From: Pseudomonas sp. WN033
GTDB lineage: Bacteria > Pseudomonadota > Gammaproteobacteria > Pseudomonadales > Pseudomonadaceae
Direction of reading: 5' to 3'
Assembly: GCA_002287035.1 (NCBI GenBank)
Contig: NSKG01000011.1
Span: forward strand, 1 to 64,000
Length of the DNA stretch: 64,000 nt
Positions 15,445 to 24,921 of this stretch are shown piece after piece (within the stretch, counting starts at the first letter, position 1; every line of letters starts with the position of its first letter). The position numbers and the translations under genes were made by a program. The notes below the pieces were generated by a model, which was not told the origin of the DNA, did not search any database, and saw nothing but the letters and a program-made list of their open reading frames with translations.

Positions 15445-17334
15445 ATGCAAACAACAAGAAAAGGCCTCAGACACTGGAGTCTGGCCCTGCTCGGCGGCGC
15501 CGGGCTGGCGCTGACTCCGCTGGCCGGAGCTATCGCCAGCGAGGAAACCAAGATCACCGGTTTCTACGAGAACGCCACCTACGTGCGCGATCATGCCGGT
15601 CTGTCGAAATTCCGCAATACCTTGCAACTCAATGCCGAACGCAAGCTCGGGGAACGCGGCCCGTTCAACAACGTGTCCTGGAATGCCGTCTTGCGCGGCA
15701 GCTACGACGGGGTCTACGACCTCAACAGCAGCGAGTACGGGCGCAAGGCCGGCAGCGCGGTCAGCCTGGAGAACACCAGCGGCTTTGGTGGCACAACCAG
15801 CGTGCCACACGGCAGCGGCCTGAAACTGCCCAACAGTTTCGACGTCGCCAACCACCCCAATCGCGGGATGATCGTGCTGGGTGAAAACCTGCACAAAACC
15901 TCCGGTGGGGTTGCCTTCGGGGTTCCGGTGCGGCCCTGCGACAAGGACAAGCGCGGCTGCATCAACGGTTACCTGGATAAGGACAGCAATGACCTGCGCT
16001 TTTCCGAGTTCAACGACCGGCTGGACTTCATCCGTGAGCTGTATGTCGACTTCGACTATGGCTTCGATAACGGCCACATTCTCAGCACCCGGCTGGGCAA
16101 ACAGCAGGTCATCTGGGGCCGGACCGACCTGTTCCGGGTACTCGATGTCATCAACCCTGTGGACTTCTCGCGCAACAACATCTATGACGAGCTGGAGGAC
16201 ATCCGCATCCCGATGTGGATTCTCAAGTCCGACTACCGCATGGGTGCCGGCGAGGTGTTCGATGACCTGAACCTGTCGTTCGTGTGGAACTTCGACCGTT
16301 TCCGCCCGCATGACATCGGCCAGTGCGGCAGCCCCAACGTCATTCTTGACGCTGGCTGTTTCTTCCGTGGCATGAACACCCTGTGGGAATACGGCGGCAC
16401 CGTGGCCAACTTCGCCAACGGCAGCATCGCCACCGATTTCGGCCCCGGCCAGATCGGGATCCGCAAGGCCCACATGCCAGCCTGGAGTCTGTCCAACACC
16501 CAGTTTGGACTCAAGCTCGAAGGGGTTTATGGCGATATTGGCTTCTCGCTCAACGCCCTCACCTACCGCAGTCAGTTGCCGTCACTGCGCGGTGGTATCC
16601 CGGCGCAGAACGGCTTCACCGGCGAAACCGCGATCTGGCCTTATCTGATCGCCTTCGACATCCACTTCCCACGGGTCAATCTGCTCGGCGGCTCGCTCGA
16701 CTACTACGCGCAGGCCCTGGATACCGTGTTCCGGGTTGAAGTCGCACACACCGAGGGTGAAGAGTTTGCCAACACCATGAAGAGCCGGCTGTACTCGGAA
16801 AACAGTGTCACCCGCTACGTGATCGGTGCCGACAAGAACATCTTCATCCCGGCTCTGAACAGCCGTCGGGCATTCCTGTTCTCCGGCCAGATCTTTGGTC
16901 AGCACATCCACCAGTACGAGAGCGAGAAGCGTGAGTTGGGCCGGGTCGGGATTCCCGACTGGAAGGCCAACTGGATCGGCACCCTGCTGGTCAAGGGCTG
17001 GTGGATGCGTGATCGCCTGAGCCCGCAATTGCTCGCCGCCCACGACTTCCGTGCCGGCGCCACCACCGTGGCACCCAGCATCGAATGGCTGGTCAGCGAC
17101 AACCTGCGATTGATCGGTGGCGCCAACCTCAAGGTCGGCAGTGGTGCCAACAAGTTCGACGATTGCCGCACCTGCAACCCCTGGGATCCCTTCACCGCCG
17201 CCTTCCCGGGCCATCCGGAAGGCCACAGCCTGGGTCTGGGCGGTTATGAGCCGCTGGGCCGCTTCCGCGCTGGCCCTCTGGGCATGGCCAAGGGTCAGGA
17301 CGAACTGCAACTGACACTGCGTTACAGCTTCTAA
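15445..17334 (+). CDS. DUF1302 family outer-membrane beta-barrel protein
   Basis: A 629-residue protein with a signal peptide (residues about 1-32, cleavage near AIAS-EE), then alternating amphipathic strands and a C-terminal LQLTLRYSF ending in phenylalanine, the usual signature of outer-membrane barrels. The family is DUF1302, known mainly from pseudomonads and other degraders and often paired with DUF1329. GAAGAGGAAC precedes the ATG, and AACAACAA spans codons 2-5. It probably forms a channel or ligand-binding barrel working with the RND protein; this is inferred from co-occurrence. Confidence 0.82.
   Translation: MQTTRKGLRHWSLALLGGAGLALTPLAGAIASEETKITGFYENATYVRDHAGLSKFRNTLQLNAERKLGERGPFNNVSWNAVLRGSYDGVYDLNSSEYGRKAGSAVSLENTSGFGGTTSVPHGSGLKLPNSFDVANHPNRGMIVLGENLHKTSGGVAFGVPVRPCDKDKRGCINGYLDKDSNDLRFSEFNDRLDFIRELYVDFDYGFDNGHILSTRLGKQQVIWGRTDLFRVLDVINPVDFSRNNIYDELEDIRIPMWILKSDYRMGAGEVFDDLNLSFVWNFDRFRPHDIGQCGSPNVILDAGCFFRGMNTLWEYGGTVANFANGSIATDFGPGQIGIRKAHMPAWSLSNTQFGLKLEGVYGDIGFSLNALTYRSQLPSLRGGIPAQNGFTGETAIWPYLIAFDIHFPRVNLLGGSLDYYAQALDTVFRVEVAHTEGEEFANTMKSRLYSENSVTRYVIGADKNIFIPALNSRRAFLFSGQIFGQHIHQYESEKRELGRVGIPDWKANWIGTLLVKGWWMRDRLSPQLLAAHDFRAGATTVAPSIEWLVSDNLRLIGGANLKVGSGANKFDDCRTCNPWDPFTAAFPGHPEGHSLGLGGYEPLGRFRAGPLGMAKGQDELQLTLRYSF
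15450..15457 (+). promoter_or_regulatory. CA motif at the start of the DUF1302 gene
   Basis: AACAACAA falls just inside the coding start (ATG at 15445), within the ribosome-binding footprint where Hfq/Crc can block initiation. Confidence 0.5.
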
Positions 17335-17348
17335 AACGAGGATCGCAC

Positions 17349-18665
17349 ATGAACAACAAAAAACTCACCCACTGCACCCTGGCCCTGGGCCTGGCCGCCG
17401 CCCTGTGCGGCGGCCAGGTGCTGGCCGACGTGATCACCGACAGCTTTCAGCCCTATCGCGACAGCAAGCCCAGCCATCCCGGACTGTCCCCTGGCATGAC
17501 TATCAACCAGGGCAACGTCGCGCAGTTCAAGGACATCATCGATCCGGCCTTCCTGAACTTTATCGAGCAGGGCTGGGTCGAGCTGAAGGTTGGCGAAACC
17601 ACCTCCTTCGACCTGCACCCCAACTATGTCGAAGCCACCCGCGCCGGCCTGGGCCAGGTTAGCCTGGGCAGCAAGCCTGGCGAGATCAACGGCTGGCAAG
17701 CCGGCCGGCCGTTCCCCGAAGAGCCGGATGCCAATGATCCGCGTGCCGGCGAGAAGCTGGCCTGGAACTACAAATACGGTTACAACTGGGGCGACAGCGC
17801 CGCCATCGCGCCGTTCTACTGGAAGTACCGGGACATGAACAATGGCCGCGTCGAGCGGACCATCAAGTTCAACTTCCACTTCCTCAACTTTACCGGGCGG
17901 GTCAACCAAGAGCCCAAACCGGCGATTACCCTCAACCCCTCGGAGCTGTTCCGTGGCATCTACGTACAGGTGCTCGAACCCCATGATGTGCGCAACACCC
18001 AGTTGCTGATTCACCGCGCCATGGACGACCTCAAGCGTGACAACTCCTGGCTGTACCTGGGCTTCCAGCGTCGGGTCCGGCGCCTGGCCACCGGTCAGGT
18101 GACCGACGCCTTCCTCGGCTCGGATCTGATGATCGAGGACTTCGAAGGCTACAACGGCCGGATCTCCGACATGAACTGGAGCTACAAGGGCACCCGTTAC
18201 ATGTTGATGCCGTTCTACAACCACAACGACCTGACTCTGGATAGCGAAACCCACAGCGACAGCGACGGCTATCAAGTGGTGGCCTTCGGTGGCCAGGGCG
18301 GCTGCTTCCCCAACATCACCTGGCAGTTGCGCAAGGTCTACGAGGTCGAGGCCGAGCCGGTCGATGGCAGCCACCCGCTGTCCAAGCGCACCCACTACAT
18401 GGATGCGCAGACCTTCACCATCCCGCGTACCGTGGCTTATGACCGGCGTGGCAGCCTGTGGAAGACCTTCACCATCGGCCAGGCCCACCCCGACCACCAC
18501 CTGCCCAAGAACAAGGGCAGCGGGGTATCGATCGACGACAGCTTCAGCATGATCGATGTCCAGGCCATGCACTGCACCACCGGTCAGTTCAAGGGCCAGG
18601 TCGACCCCAGCCTGAGCACCCCGGAGATGTTCAGCGTGCAGCACATGCGCGCCACCGGCAACTAA
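17349..18665 (+). CDS. DUF1329 family periplasmic or outer-membrane-associated protein
   Basis: A 438-residue protein with a signal peptide (MNNKKLTHCTLALGLAAALC, cleavage near VLA-DV). The rest matches DUF1329, a proteobacterial family recurrently encoded beside DUF1302 proteins. The fold has been likened to LolA/LolB-type lipid carriers, which I cannot verify here. It starts 14 bp after the DUF1302 stop and ends the operon before a strong terminator. A ligand-shuttling role between the RND protein and the outer-membrane barrel would fit the context, as inference only. Confidence 0.82.
   Translation: MNNKKLTHCTLALGLAAALCGGQVLADVITDSFQPYRDSKPSHPGLSPGMTINQGNVAQFKDIIDPAFLNFIEQGWVELKVGETTSFDLHPNYVEATRAGLGQVSLGSKPGEINGWQAGRPFPEEPDANDPRAGEKLAWNYKYGYNWGDSAAIAPFYWKYRDMNNGRVERTIKFNFHFLNFTGRVNQEPKPAITLNPSELFRGIYVQVLEPHDVRNTQLLIHRAMDDLKRDNSWLYLGFQRRVRRLATGQVTDAFLGSDLMIEDFEGYNGRISDMNWSYKGTRYMLMPFYNHNDLTLDSETHSDSDGYQVVAFGGQGGCFPNITWQLRKVYEVEAEPVDGSHPLSKRTHYMDAQTFTIPRTVAYDRRGSLWKTFTIGQAHPDHHLPKNKGSGVSIDDSFSMIDVQAMHCTTGQFKGQVDPSLSTPEMFSVQHMRATGN
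17352..17359 (+). promoter_or_regulatory. CA motif at the start of the DUF1329 gene
   Basis: AACAACAA immediately follows the ATG at 17349. It is the third such motif within one operon. Confidence 0.5.
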
Positions 18666-18683
18666 TCCCCTTTGCTGCTCCTT

Positions 18684-18711
18684 GGGCCCGCGCAATGCGG
18701 GCCCCGTTTTT
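18684..18711 (+). terminator. Intrinsic terminator of the DUF1302/DUF1329 operon
   Basis: GGGCCCGC and GCGGGCCC form a perfect 8-bp stem around GCAAT, followed by CGTTTTT. It closes the operon and separates it from the chemoreceptor gene. Confidence 0.88.
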
Positions 18712-18789
18712 CCAAAACTGCGCTCCTGAATCAGTCATTGCGCCAGCACGCTACCTGGTACATCAGGCACGGCAGCACACTGGCTGAAT

Positions 18790-18797
18790 AACAACAA
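18790..18797 (+). promoter_or_regulatory. CA motif before the chemoreceptor gene
   Basis: AACAACAA ends 15 bases before the ATG at 18813, just upstream of GAGGGTAAGG. Confidence 0.55.
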
Positions 18798-18812
18798 CAC
18801 GCGAGGGTAAGG

Positions 18813-20378
18813 ATGAGCCGCCATCAACCGCTGCCAAAGACCATCAACCACCAGCCTGCCCAATTGCTGGTCGTTACCGATACCGCCGGCCGGGTACTGC
18901 AGGCCAGCGACATGTTCTGCGCCGCCGCCGGGCTGAGTCCGGCCGAGCTGATCGGCCAGCCGATTGCACGGCTACGCCATCCGGACATGCCCAAGGGCCC
19001 TATCAAGGATCTGTGGGAGACTCTGGGCAAAGGCCAATCGTGGATGGGCATGCTCAAGAACCGCCACGCCGACGGCAGTGAGTTCTGGGTCGATGCCTAC
19101 ATCAGCCCGATCACCGACACCAACGGCCAGATTCTCGAGTATCAGGCCATCTACCATCTGCCTGACCCCATCACCATCGCCCGCACCCAGCGGATCTATC
19201 GCATTCGCGGGCAGGGCCACCAGCCACCGGAGCTGCGCTGGGCCTGGCTGCGACCGGCACACTGGCAACTGCTGCTGGCAAGCCTGGGCTTCATGCCGCT
19301 GGTAGTACTGGCGCTGCAACGTGGCGACCTGATCGGCTGGCTCTGTATTCTTGCCAGCCTGACAGCCGCCGGCCTGCTGTTGAGCTGGCATAACCGGGCC
19401 CTGGAACAGCTGACCGGCCATTGCCGAAAACTGCTTGCCCATCCGATCAAACAGTTAATCTACACTGGTCGGGCCGATGCCATTGGGCAGATACAACTGT
19501 CATTGCGCCTGCTCGAAACCCGGCTGGCGGTCATGGTCACCCGCTTCGGCGACAGCAATCAGCAGATCACCGGGCACGTGCAGACCGCCAACCATCTGCT
19601 CTCCAGCAGCCACCATGGCAGCCAGCAACAGCAGGACAGTCTGGCGGCGATTGCCGCCGCCGTGGAACAGTTCAGCGCCACCATCCGCGAAGTTGCGGCC
19701 AATACCCGCGACGCCGCCCGGCTGGGTAGCGACAACCGCACGGCCGGACAACTTGGCCGCCAGCGCGCCGAAGATGCCAGGGCCAGCATTCAGGCCCTGG
19801 CCACTGAGCTGGAGCAGGCCACCATCGCAGTCGACAGCCTGAACCAGCACAGCCAGTCAATCGGGCGCATTCTCGAAGTGATCCGGGCGATTGCCGAGCA
19901 GACCAACCTGCTGGCGCTCAACGCTGCGATTGAAGCCGCCCGTGCTGGCGAGAATGGTCGCGGCTTCGCGGTGGTCGCCGACGAGGTCAGAACCCTGGCT
20001 CAACGTACCCAGGCTTCGACCGACGAAATCCAGCAGATGATCAGCACCCTGCAACAGGGCGCTGAAGCGGTGGTCACCGCCATGCACCGCGGGCAGAGCC
20101 ATTCGCAGCAAAGCGTCGAGCATGTGAACGCCTGCCACGAGGCGCTGGGCAGCATCTGCGCCGGCATCGAACAGGGCGATGACCGCAACCAGCAGATCGC
20201 TGCCGCCAGCGACCAGCAGAGCCAGACCGCCAGCGAGATCAGCCAGCGCCTGCAACATATCCACCAGCTCGCCAGCACTACCCACCAACACCTGCTCGAT
20301 ACCCTGCAGGCTGGCGCAGCGGTTGGCCAGCAGGTCGAGCGTCAGCAGGGGTTGATTGCGCACCTGCAGCAGGCCTGA
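18813..20378 (+). CDS. PAS-domain methyl-accepting chemotaxis protein, Aer-like energy sensor
   Basis: A 521-residue receptor. The N-terminal PAS domain (about 15-120) has Aer-type sequence: [30 protein letters not shown] and [14 protein letters not shown], consistent with FAD-based redox sensing. Two hydrophobic segments (about 151-168 and 173-192) form a membrane hairpin without a large periplasmic domain. The C-terminal signalling domain contains the conserved tip [32 protein letters not shown]. Start ATG is preceded by GGGTAAGG. Aer-like proteins mediate metabolism-dependent taxis to methylphenols in Pseudomonas putida; the position beside the phenol locus suggests a similar job. Confidence 0.88.
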   Translation: MSRHQPLPKTINHQPAQLLVVTDTAGRVLQASDMFCAAAGLSPAELIGQPIARLRHPDMPKGPIKDLWETLGKGQSWMGMLKNRHADGSEFWVDAYISPITDTNGQILEYQAIYHLPDPITIARTQRIYRIRGQGHQPPELRWAWLRPAHWQLLLASLGFMPLVVLALQRGDLIGWLCILASLTAAGLLLSWHNRALEQLTGHCRKLLAHPIKQLIYTGRADAIGQIQLSLRLLETRLAVMVTRFGDSNQQITGHVQTANHLLSSSHHGSQQQQDSLAAIAAAVEQFSATIREVAANTRDAARLGSDNRTAGQLGRQRAEDARASIQALATELEQATIAVDSLNQHSQSIGRILEVIRAIAEQTNLLALNAAIEAARAGENGRGFAVVADEVRTLAQRTQASTDEIQQMISTLQQGAEAVVTAMHRGQSHSQQSVEHVNACHEALGSICAGIEQGDDRNQQIAAASDQQSQTASEISQRLQHIHQLASTTHQHLLDTLQAGAAVGQQVERQQGLIAHLQQA

Positions 20379-20425
20379 CATTCACCCCGGCCACCATCGG
20401 CTAAAGTGATAGAGGCACATTCGGT

Positions 20426-20450
20426 AATACCCTGGGCACATCAGGGTATT
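20426..20450. repeat. Inverted repeat between the chemoreceptor and efflux genes
   Basis: AATACCCTG and CAGGGTATT are perfect inverted arms around GGCACAT; with one wobble pair the stem extends to GG..CC. It lies 58 bases before the membrane-fusion gene start and 47 after the receptor stop, so it could be a terminator without a T-tract or an operator for the efflux genes. Confidence 0.5.
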
Positions 20451-20508
20451 GCCCCAACCCGGACCGGCAGGCTATACAGAGCGCACTTCTGTCCTGTCAG
20501 GATTGACC

Positions 20509-21753
20509 ATGCGCAAGCGCCTCATACCCATACTAATAATCATTTTTGGCCTGGCGGTGTTTCTGCTGTTGCGCCTGACCCGTGATGTACCCGATCCGGT
20601 CGCCCCGCAAGAACGCAGCTGGCGCGTCGATGTGGTCGAGATTCGCCCCGACACGTTCCAGCCAAGCCTGACCCTCTATGGCCAGATCGAATCACCGCTA
20701 CGCTTTACCGTGGTCGCGCCCCTGGCAGGACGGATCGCCGAGCTGCCGGTGCGCGATGGCCAGCAGGTTAGCGCCGGGGAATTGCTGGTGGCGCTGGATG
20801 AGGCCGATATTCTGCCGCGCCTGCAGCAGGCCCGGGCTGATCTGGCCGATGCCGAGGCCCAGCTGGCCAGTGAAGCGAGCATCCATAGCAATGATCGTCA
20901 GGCACTGGAGCTGGAAAAACGTATCCAGGGCAACGCCCAGAAGGCGCTGGAACGCATGCGCCAACTGGTTGAACGGCAACTGGCACCACACGCCGAACTG
21001 GACAATGCCGAGGATGTGCTTGAGCGCGCCGCCCTGACCGTTGCCAACCGCCAGCGCAGTATCGACAGCTACCCATCTCGGCGCGCCGCACTCCAAGCCC
21101 GGCTTGAACGGGCCAGAGCCACCCTGGAAAGCATGGAACGCGATGCCCAGCGCAGCCGGTTCAGTGCGCCCTTCGACGGCGTGGTCAGCCAGGTGCAGGT
21201 CGCGGTCGGCGATCAGGTCAATGCCAATGCCGCCCTGCTGGCCCTGTATCCACTGGACGGCCTGGAGCTGCGCGCCACTCTGCCGCAGACCCACAGCCAA
21301 GCCTACATCGACGCCCTGGCCCGAGGTGAGCGACTGCAAGCCCGCAGCCTGGAAACCCAGCCGCCATTAACCCTGACCCTGGAGCGGATCGCCGGCCAGG
21401 CCGATCCACGCGGGGTCGACGCAATCTTTACTCTTGACCAGCCCACCGCGGCCCTGCGGGTCGGCAACCTGCTGGCAATCAGCGTCTCACGCCCCAACCA
21501 GCCGGACAGTGTGGCCTTGCCCTACAGTGCACTCTACGGCAACGACACCATCTACGCGGTCAATGACCAGCGGCTGCAACGGATCCAGGTCGAGCGTCTG
21601 GGCGAAACCCATGGCCCGGACGGCGAACGCCGGGTACTGCTGCGCTCTCCCCAGTTGCAGGCCGGCATGCGCATCGTCGTCACCCACCTGCCCAACGCCA
21701 TGCCGGGGCTGAAGGTCGATACCGGTGAAGCTGCCGTGGAGCCCGAGGCATGA
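20509..21753 (+). CDS. RND efflux membrane fusion protein (HlyD/AcrA family)
   Basis: A 414-residue periplasmic adaptor with one N-terminal membrane anchor (MRKRLIPILIIIFGLAVFLL), a lipoyl-like domain (PLAGRIAELPVRDGQQVSAGELLVAL), a coiled-coil hairpin (about 105-210) and the returning lipoyl half (SAPFDGVVSQVQVAVGDQVN). The start at 20509 follows CAGGATTG. It overlaps the RND gene by four bases (ATGA), so the two are translationally coupled. No outer-membrane factor or regulator gene is adjacent, so it may use a shared TolC/OprM-type channel. Confidence 0.88.
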   Translation: MRKRLIPILIIIFGLAVFLLLRLTRDVPDPVAPQERSWRVDVVEIRPDTFQPSLTLYGQIESPLRFTVVAPLAGRIAELPVRDGQQVSAGELLVALDEADILPRLQQARADLADAEAQLASEASIHSNDRQALELEKRIQGNAQKALERMRQLVERQLAPHAELDNAEDVLERAALTVANRQRSIDSYPSRRAALQARLERARATLESMERDAQRSRFSAPFDGVVSQVQVAVGDQVNANAALLALYPLDGLELRATLPQTHSQAYIDALARGERLQARSLETQPPLTLTLERIAGQADPRGVDAIFTLDQPTAALRVGNLLAISVSRPNQPDSVALPYSALYGNDTIYAVNDQRLQRIQVERLGETHGPDGERRVLLRSPQLQAGMRIVVTHLPNAMPGLKVDTGEAAVEPEA

Positions 21754-24700
21754 GCCGCTCACGCAGCCCGATCGGCTTTTTCGTCCGCCACAAGGTCGCC
21801 GCCAACCTGCTGATGCTGGTGATGCTCGGCGGCGGCCTGATGGGCCTGTCGCGAATGAATATCCAGTTCTTCCCCACCTTCGCCCTCGATTTCGTTACCG
21901 TACGGGTAGTCTGGAGCGGGGCCGCCGCTGAGGATATCGAGCAGGCCATCACCCTGCCGCTGGAACAGCGCCTGCGCAGCCTGCAGAACCTCAAGTCGAT
22001 GACCTCGACCTCGGCCCAGGGCATTTCCAGCATCACCCTGGAGTTCCATGAAGGCACCGATGCCATCGTCGCCCTGGACGATGCCCGGCAACTGGTCGAT
22101 GAGTTCCGCAACCTGCCCGGTGATGCGGAAAAGCCCGAAGTGGTCCGGGTTGCACGTTATGACCCGGTGGCCAACTTGCTGATCTACGGCCCCTACGCCG
22201 ACCATGAACTGCGTAGCCTGGCCTACCGCTTCGAGCGTGAGCTGCTGGCCCGAGGCATCGACCGGATCGATATTCGCGGCCTGCCCGAGCAGCAGATCAG
22301 CATCGAAGTGCCCAACGCCCGCCTGCAGCAACTGGGCCTGTCGCTTGACCAGATCGCCGACCGGATCGCCGCCGAATCCCGCGACCTGCCGGCTGGCCAG
22401 GCAGGGGATCAGGACTCGGCCCGCGAGCTCCGGGCGATCGAACAGCGCCGCAGCCCCGAGCAGTTCGCCGACCTGCCGCTGCAACCGGGCACCATCAATC
22501 ACCTGCGCCTGGGCGATATCGCCGAGATCCGTCAGGAAGCCATGCGCAATCAGGTCAAGTTGCGCTACCAAGGCTATCCGGCGGTGGAGCTGGCCTTGCA
22601 GCGCGCCGAAAACGGCAACTCGCTGACCTCGGCAAAACTTCTCAACGACTGGCTCGACGAGGCCCGTCCGACCCTGCCGCCTGGGCTGGAACTGAAGACC
22701 TACGACGAGGCCTGGCAACTGATCAACGACCGGGTCAGCCTGCTGATCAACAATGGCTTGGGCGGCCTGGTGCTGGTGTTGCTGCTGCTCTATCTGTTTC
22801 TGCCGGCGCGAGTCGCACTCTGGGTCGCGGTCGGCATTCCCACCGCGTTTCTCGCTGCGCTCGGGGTGTTCTGGCTGATCGGCGGCTCAATCAACATGAT
22901 CTCGCTGTTTGCCCTGATCATGGCGCTCGGGGTGATTGTCGATGACGCCATCGTGGTCGGCGAGGATGCCGATGCGCATTTTCGCAACGGCGAAGACCCC
23001 GACTACGCCTCCGAGGGCGCAGCCAAACGGATGTTCTGGCCGGTACTGGCCTCATCACTGACCACCATCGCCGCCTTCATGCCGCTGCTGATGGTCGGCG
23101 GGATCTTCGGCAACATCCTCGGCGACATCCCGACGGTGATGATCTGCATCCTGATCGCCTCGCTACTGGAATGCTTCGTGGTTCTGCCGCACCATTTGCG
23201 CAATGCCTTCAAGCCAGCCCCGGCCCTGCCCGGCAACGGCCGCTGGGCCCGGCTGATGAACCGGGTCGACAGTGTACGACTGAGCTTCGATCAGCGTTTC
23301 GGGCGTTTTCGTGATGGCCCGTTCCGCCGTCTCTCGGCGCTGTCGCTGCGCCACCGTGGCGCAACGCTAGCCAGCGCGTTTGCCTGCGTGCTATTGGCCT
23401 TCGGCCTGCTCAGCAGCGGACGGATCGGTTTCAGTTTCTTCCCTACCCCCGAACCCCAGGTCCTGTACGCTAACGCCAGCTTCGTCGCCGGCACCCCACG
23501 GGCTGAGGTCGAGCGTTTTCTCGCGCACCTGCAGGACAGCCTCAACGCTACCGAGCAGGCGCTGGGCGGCAACTTGATCGCCACTGCGGTGGTCCGCCAG
23601 GGCGAGGTGATTGGCGCGGCCGGTACCGGGCGTCAGGGCGATCAGCTCGGTTCGATCCTGGTCGAGCTGGTCTCCCCAGACCACCGCACCGTACGCAACC
23701 AGCAGTTCATCCGAACCTGGCGCGAACGCATCCACCTGCCAGCCGGCATCGACCGGCTCAGCATCAATGAACGCGTTGCCGGACCACCGGGCAAGGACAT
23801 CAATGTACGCCTGACCGGCGAAACGCCAGAGCAGCTCAAGGAAGCCGCCGATGCCCTGGGGGTGATGCTGGCTTCGATCGAAGGCGTGGTCAGCACCGAG
23901 GACGACATGGCCTGGGGCCGTGAACAACTGGTCTACCGGCTGACGCCTTACGGCCAGGCTCTGGGGCTGAGCACCCAGAGCCTGGGCCGGCAGTTACGCG
24001 CCGCCTACGACGGTCGGCTGGCCCAGATCTACCAACAACAGTCCGACGAGATTGAGGTGCGGGTTCAGTTGCCCCGCGCCGAACGCGAACAGCTGGCCAG
24101 CCTCAGCGACCTGAGCATTCGCCTGGACGACGGCCGCTTTGTGCCCTTGAGCCAGGTAGCCCAGTTCTCAACCCGCCAGGGGTTTGAAGCTCTGCGCCAC
24201 GCCGAAGGCCGGCTGGCAGTCGAAGTCAGCGCCGACCTCGACCCGACCCAGACCACTGCTGGCCAGGTACTGGAAGCCCTGACACCGGTCTTGCCGGAGC
24301 TGGCAGGACGCCACAACGTGCGCTACAGCTTCGAAGGCCGTTCCGCCGACCAGCGCGAAACCTTCGCCGACATGCGCACCGGCCTGCTGGTTGGGCTGCT
24401 GTTGATGTACGCGGTACTGGTCTGGGTGTTCTCGTCCTGGAGCACGCCGCTGATCGTCATGGCGGTGATTCCGCTGGCGCTGGTCGGGGCCCTGTTCGGG
24501 CACTGGGTGATGGGCCTGAACCTGACCATTCTGTCGCTGTTCGGCCTGTTCGGCCTGTCCGGCATCGTGGTCAACAACTCGATCATTCTCACCAGCTTCT
24601 ACCAGCTTCAGCGCAAACGCGGGCTGGCGGTCAACGAAGCGCTCAACGAGGCGGTCGTCCAGCGGTTGCGCGCGGTACTGCTGACCTCACTGACCACCAT

Positions 24701-24899
24701 CGGCGGGCTGACTCCGCTGCTGTTCGAGAAGTCACTGCAGGCCCAGTTCCTGATCCCGATGGCAACCTCAATCGCCTTCGGCCTGGGCTTCTCAACCCTG
24801 CTGGTGCTACTGGTGATTCCGGCCTTGTTGTCGGTACTGGAGAGCCACTGGCAACGCCGCAGCGAAATGAATGGAGCAAAAGAAACAGACCCGGCCTGA
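21750..24899 (+). CDS. RND efflux pump inner-membrane transporter (AcrB/MexF superfamily)
   Basis: A 1049-residue AcrB-type pump with 12 predicted membrane helices in two repeats and two large periplasmic loops. The helix-4 proton-relay signature IMALGVIVDDAIVVGEDADAHF and the FGLFGLSGIVVNNSIILTSFY segment in the second half mark the family. It is most like the subgroup annotated as hydrophobe/multidrug or acriflavin-type RND without a close link to MexB. Its TGA stop lies in the loop of a terminator hairpin. Substrate cannot be deduced. Confidence 0.9.
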   Translation: MSRSRSPIGFFVRHKVAANLLMLVMLGGGLMGLSRMNIQFFPTFALDFVTVRVVWSGAAAEDIEQAITLPLEQRLRSLQNLKSMTSTSAQGISSITLEFHEGTDAIVALDDARQLVDEFRNLPGDAEKPEVVRVARYDPVANLLIYGPYADHELRSLAYRFERELLARGIDRIDIRGLPEQQISIEVPNARLQQLGLSLDQIADRIAAESRDLPAGQAGDQDSARELRAIEQRRSPEQFADLPLQPGTINHLRLGDIAEIRQEAMRNQVKLRYQGYPAVELALQRAENGNSLTSAKLLNDWLDEARPTLPPGLELKTYDEAWQLINDRVSLLINNGLGGLVLVLLLLYLFLPARVALWVAVGIPTAFLAALGVFWLIGGSINMISLFALIMALGVIVDDAIVVGEDADAHFRNGEDPDYASEGAAKRMFWPVLASSLTTIAAFMPLLMVGGIFGNILGDIPTVMICILIASLLECFVVLPHHLRNAFKPAPALPGNGRWARLMNRVDSVRLSFDQRFGRFRDGPFRRLSALSLRHRGATLASAFACVLLAFGLLSSGRIGFSFFPTPEPQVLYANASFVAGTPRAEVERFLAHLQDSLNATEQALGGNLIATAVVRQGEVIGAAGTGRQGDQLGSILVELVSPDHRTVRNQQFIRTWRERIHLPAGIDRLSINERVAGPPGKDINVRLTGETPEQLKEAADALGVMLASIEGVVSTEDDMAWGREQLVYRLTPYGQALGLSTQSLGRQLRAAYDGRLAQIYQQQSDEIEVRVQLPRAEREQLASLSDLSIRLDDGRFVPLSQVAQFSTRQGFEALRHAEGRLAVEVSADLDPTQTTAGQVLEALTPVLPELAGRHNVRYSFEGRSADQRETFADMRTGLLVGLLLMYAVLVWVFSSWSTPLIVMAVIPLALVGALFGHWVMGLNLTILSLFGLFGLSGIVVNNSIILTSFYQLQRKRGLAVNEALNEAVVQRLRAVLLTSLTTIGGLTPLLFEKSLQAQFLIPMATSIAFGLGFSTLLVLLVIPALLSVLESHWQRRSEMNGAKETDPA

Positions 24900-24913
24900 T
24901 GGCCGGGTCTGTT
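24884..24913. terminator. Bidirectional terminator hairpin containing the RND stop codon
   Basis: Bases 24884-24896 (AACAGACCCGGCC) and 24901-24913 (GGCCGGGTCTGTT) pair perfectly over 13 bp with the loop TGAT, which holds the RND stop TGA. On the minus strand the hairpin is followed by TTCTTTTG, so it also ends the convergent CsoR-like gene. Confidence 0.85.
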
Positions 24914-24921
24914 GAGACAGC

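Noticed and set aside
18712..18812. Possible sigma-54 or flagellar sigma promoter for the chemoreceptor
   Set aside because: The closest string TGGTACATCAGGCAC lacks the TTGC element, and no TAAA-N15-GCCGATAA-like sequence is present.
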